A DNA stretch of 64,000 nt from Paenibacillus naphthalenovorans (GTDB lineage Bacteria; Bacillota; Bacilli; Paenibacillales; NBRC-103111), in contig NZ_FNDY01000003.1 of assembly GCF_900099895.1 (NCBI RefSeq), positions 124,001 through 188,000 on the forward strand, given 5' to 3'. Below the pieces are notes generated by a model. That model did not search any database, was not told the DNA's origin, and saw only the letters and a program-made list of their open reading frames with translations. Positions 63,665 to 64,000 of the stretch are shown piece after piece. A program made the translations under genes and the position numbers. Numbering within the stretch: position 1 is the stretch's first letter; every line of letters begins with the position of its first letter.

Positions 63665-64000
63665 GGGAAAAAGGCTGTCCTGGAATGTCTGGTACGGGGT
63701 CAAATACCGTTTTCACCCGCTCTTTTCCATCATGCTGCTGATCTCCGTGCTGACGGGATATTTTATCGAAACAGCTACCTTATTCGGCATCGTATTTATT
63801 CATGAAATGGGCCATGTCGTTGCCGCCAAAAGCTTCGGCTGGCGTGTGAAGGAAGTACAGCTTCTGCCTTTCGGCGGGGTGGCGGTAGTAGAGGAGCCGG
63901 GCGGCGTACCCGCCGTCCAGGATCTGGTTGTTGCCTTGGCCGGACCTCTGCAGAACCTTTGGATGATGCTGGTCGCGGTTGTGCTTACGGCTTATGGCCT
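63657..64000 (+). CDS. spoIVFB: SpoIVFB-like intramembrane metalloprotease (5' part, cut by window end)
   Basis: An open frame from TTG 63657, overlapping the spoIVFA stop, to the window end (114 codons seen). It has an N-terminal arm (KYRFHPLFSIMLL), a hydrophobic helix and the S2P zinc motif HEMGH (residues 49-53, 63801-63815), followed by VQLLPFGGVAVVEE and LAGPLQN, as in SpoIVFB, the site-2-protease-type enzyme that activates pro-SigmaK. The first Met is only at residue 26, so a non-ATG start is likely; TTG 63657 is the best candidate, without a strong ribosome site. Confidence 0.88.
   Translation, partial: MIRGKRLSWNVWYGVKYRFHPLFSIMLLISVLTGYFIETATLFGIVFIHEMGHVVAAKSFGWRVKEVQLLPFGGVAVVEEPGGVPAVQDLVVALAGPLQNLWMMLVAVVLTAYG

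Noticed and set aside
1-64000. CRISPR array, insertion sequence, prophage or rRNA/tRNA genes
   Set aside because: No regularly spaced repeats, transposase- or integrase-like reading frames, attachment-site duplications or tRNA/rRNA-like sequences were seen.

Overview
This window is a 64-kb chromosomal stretch of an endospore-forming, low-to-mid-GC Firmicute, most likely Paenibacillaceae (Paenibacillus or a close relative). The evidence is the gene order, which broadly follows the B. subtilis order gerM-rph-ysnA / (ysoA)-tig-clpX-lonB-lonA-ysxC-hemAXCDB / hemL-spoVID-valS-folC / spoIIB-maf-radC-mreBCD-minCD-spoIVFAB. Further evidence is the many sporulation genes, a valine-type T-box, an S-layer-homology amidase and frequent TTG/GTG starts behind strong Shine-Dalgarno sequences. 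I see no rRNA, tRNA, CRISPR array, insertion sequence, prophage or obvious genomic island; nearly all of it is core chromosome. Assignments rest on reading motifs and synteny by eye; no database search was possible.

Layout. (1) 1-10.4 kb is the most variable part: a KhtTU-type K+/H+ antiporter and a YitT-family membrane protein; a tandem operon of two DGQHR-motif proteins related to DndB but without any visible dnd partner genes; a ROK-family regulator; a methyltransferase; a metallo-beta-lactamase-fold hydrolase; and two lipoproteins, one resembling a diverged Ger(x)C germination subunit. (2) 10.4-18.9 kb: pgpA-like, gerM, rph, an XTP/dITP pyrophosphatase, asparagine synthetase, two poorly known proteins and trigger factor. 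(3) 19.3-28.4 kb: proteostasis block clpP-clpX, then ispG, a CwlD-like amidase, lonB, lonA and engB. (4) 28.6-30.1 kb: an unrecognised conserved-looking protein and S-adenosylmethionine decarboxylase. (5) 30.3-42.3 kb: a nearly complete tetrapyrrole cluster, hemA-hemX-sirC-hemC-cobA/hemD-hemB, then hemE-hemH-hemY, then hemL, in three transcription units with separate visible promoters.

(6) 42.4-53.7 kb: a secreted phosphodiester-glycosidase-like protein, a previously unlisted 55-aa membrane peptide coupled to an RluA-type pseudouridine synthase, spoVID, the T-box-controlled valS, folC, murC and a SPOR-domain SpoIIB-like protein. (7) 53.8-64 kb: an SLH-domain amidase on the minus strand, then the shape and division block: DUF4321-type small membrane protein, maf, radC, mreBCD, minCD, rodA, spoIVFA and the 5' part of spoIVFB, cut by the window end.

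How it fits together. Glutamyl-tRNA is carried by HemA/HemL/HemB/HemC/HemD to uroporphyrinogen III. One branch goes to siroheme (CobA domain plus SirC), the other through HemE, HemY and HemH toward (copro)heme; no hemQ is in the window. MreBCD, RodA, MurC, MinCD and the amidases serve wall growth and division. GerM, SpoVID, SpoIIB, SpoIVFA/B, LonB and CwlD serve sporulation. The strongest leads for something undescribed are the DGQHR gene pair with its long leader, several unannotated small ORFs that fit tightly into operon gaps, and structured intergenic regions before clpP, ispG and speD.
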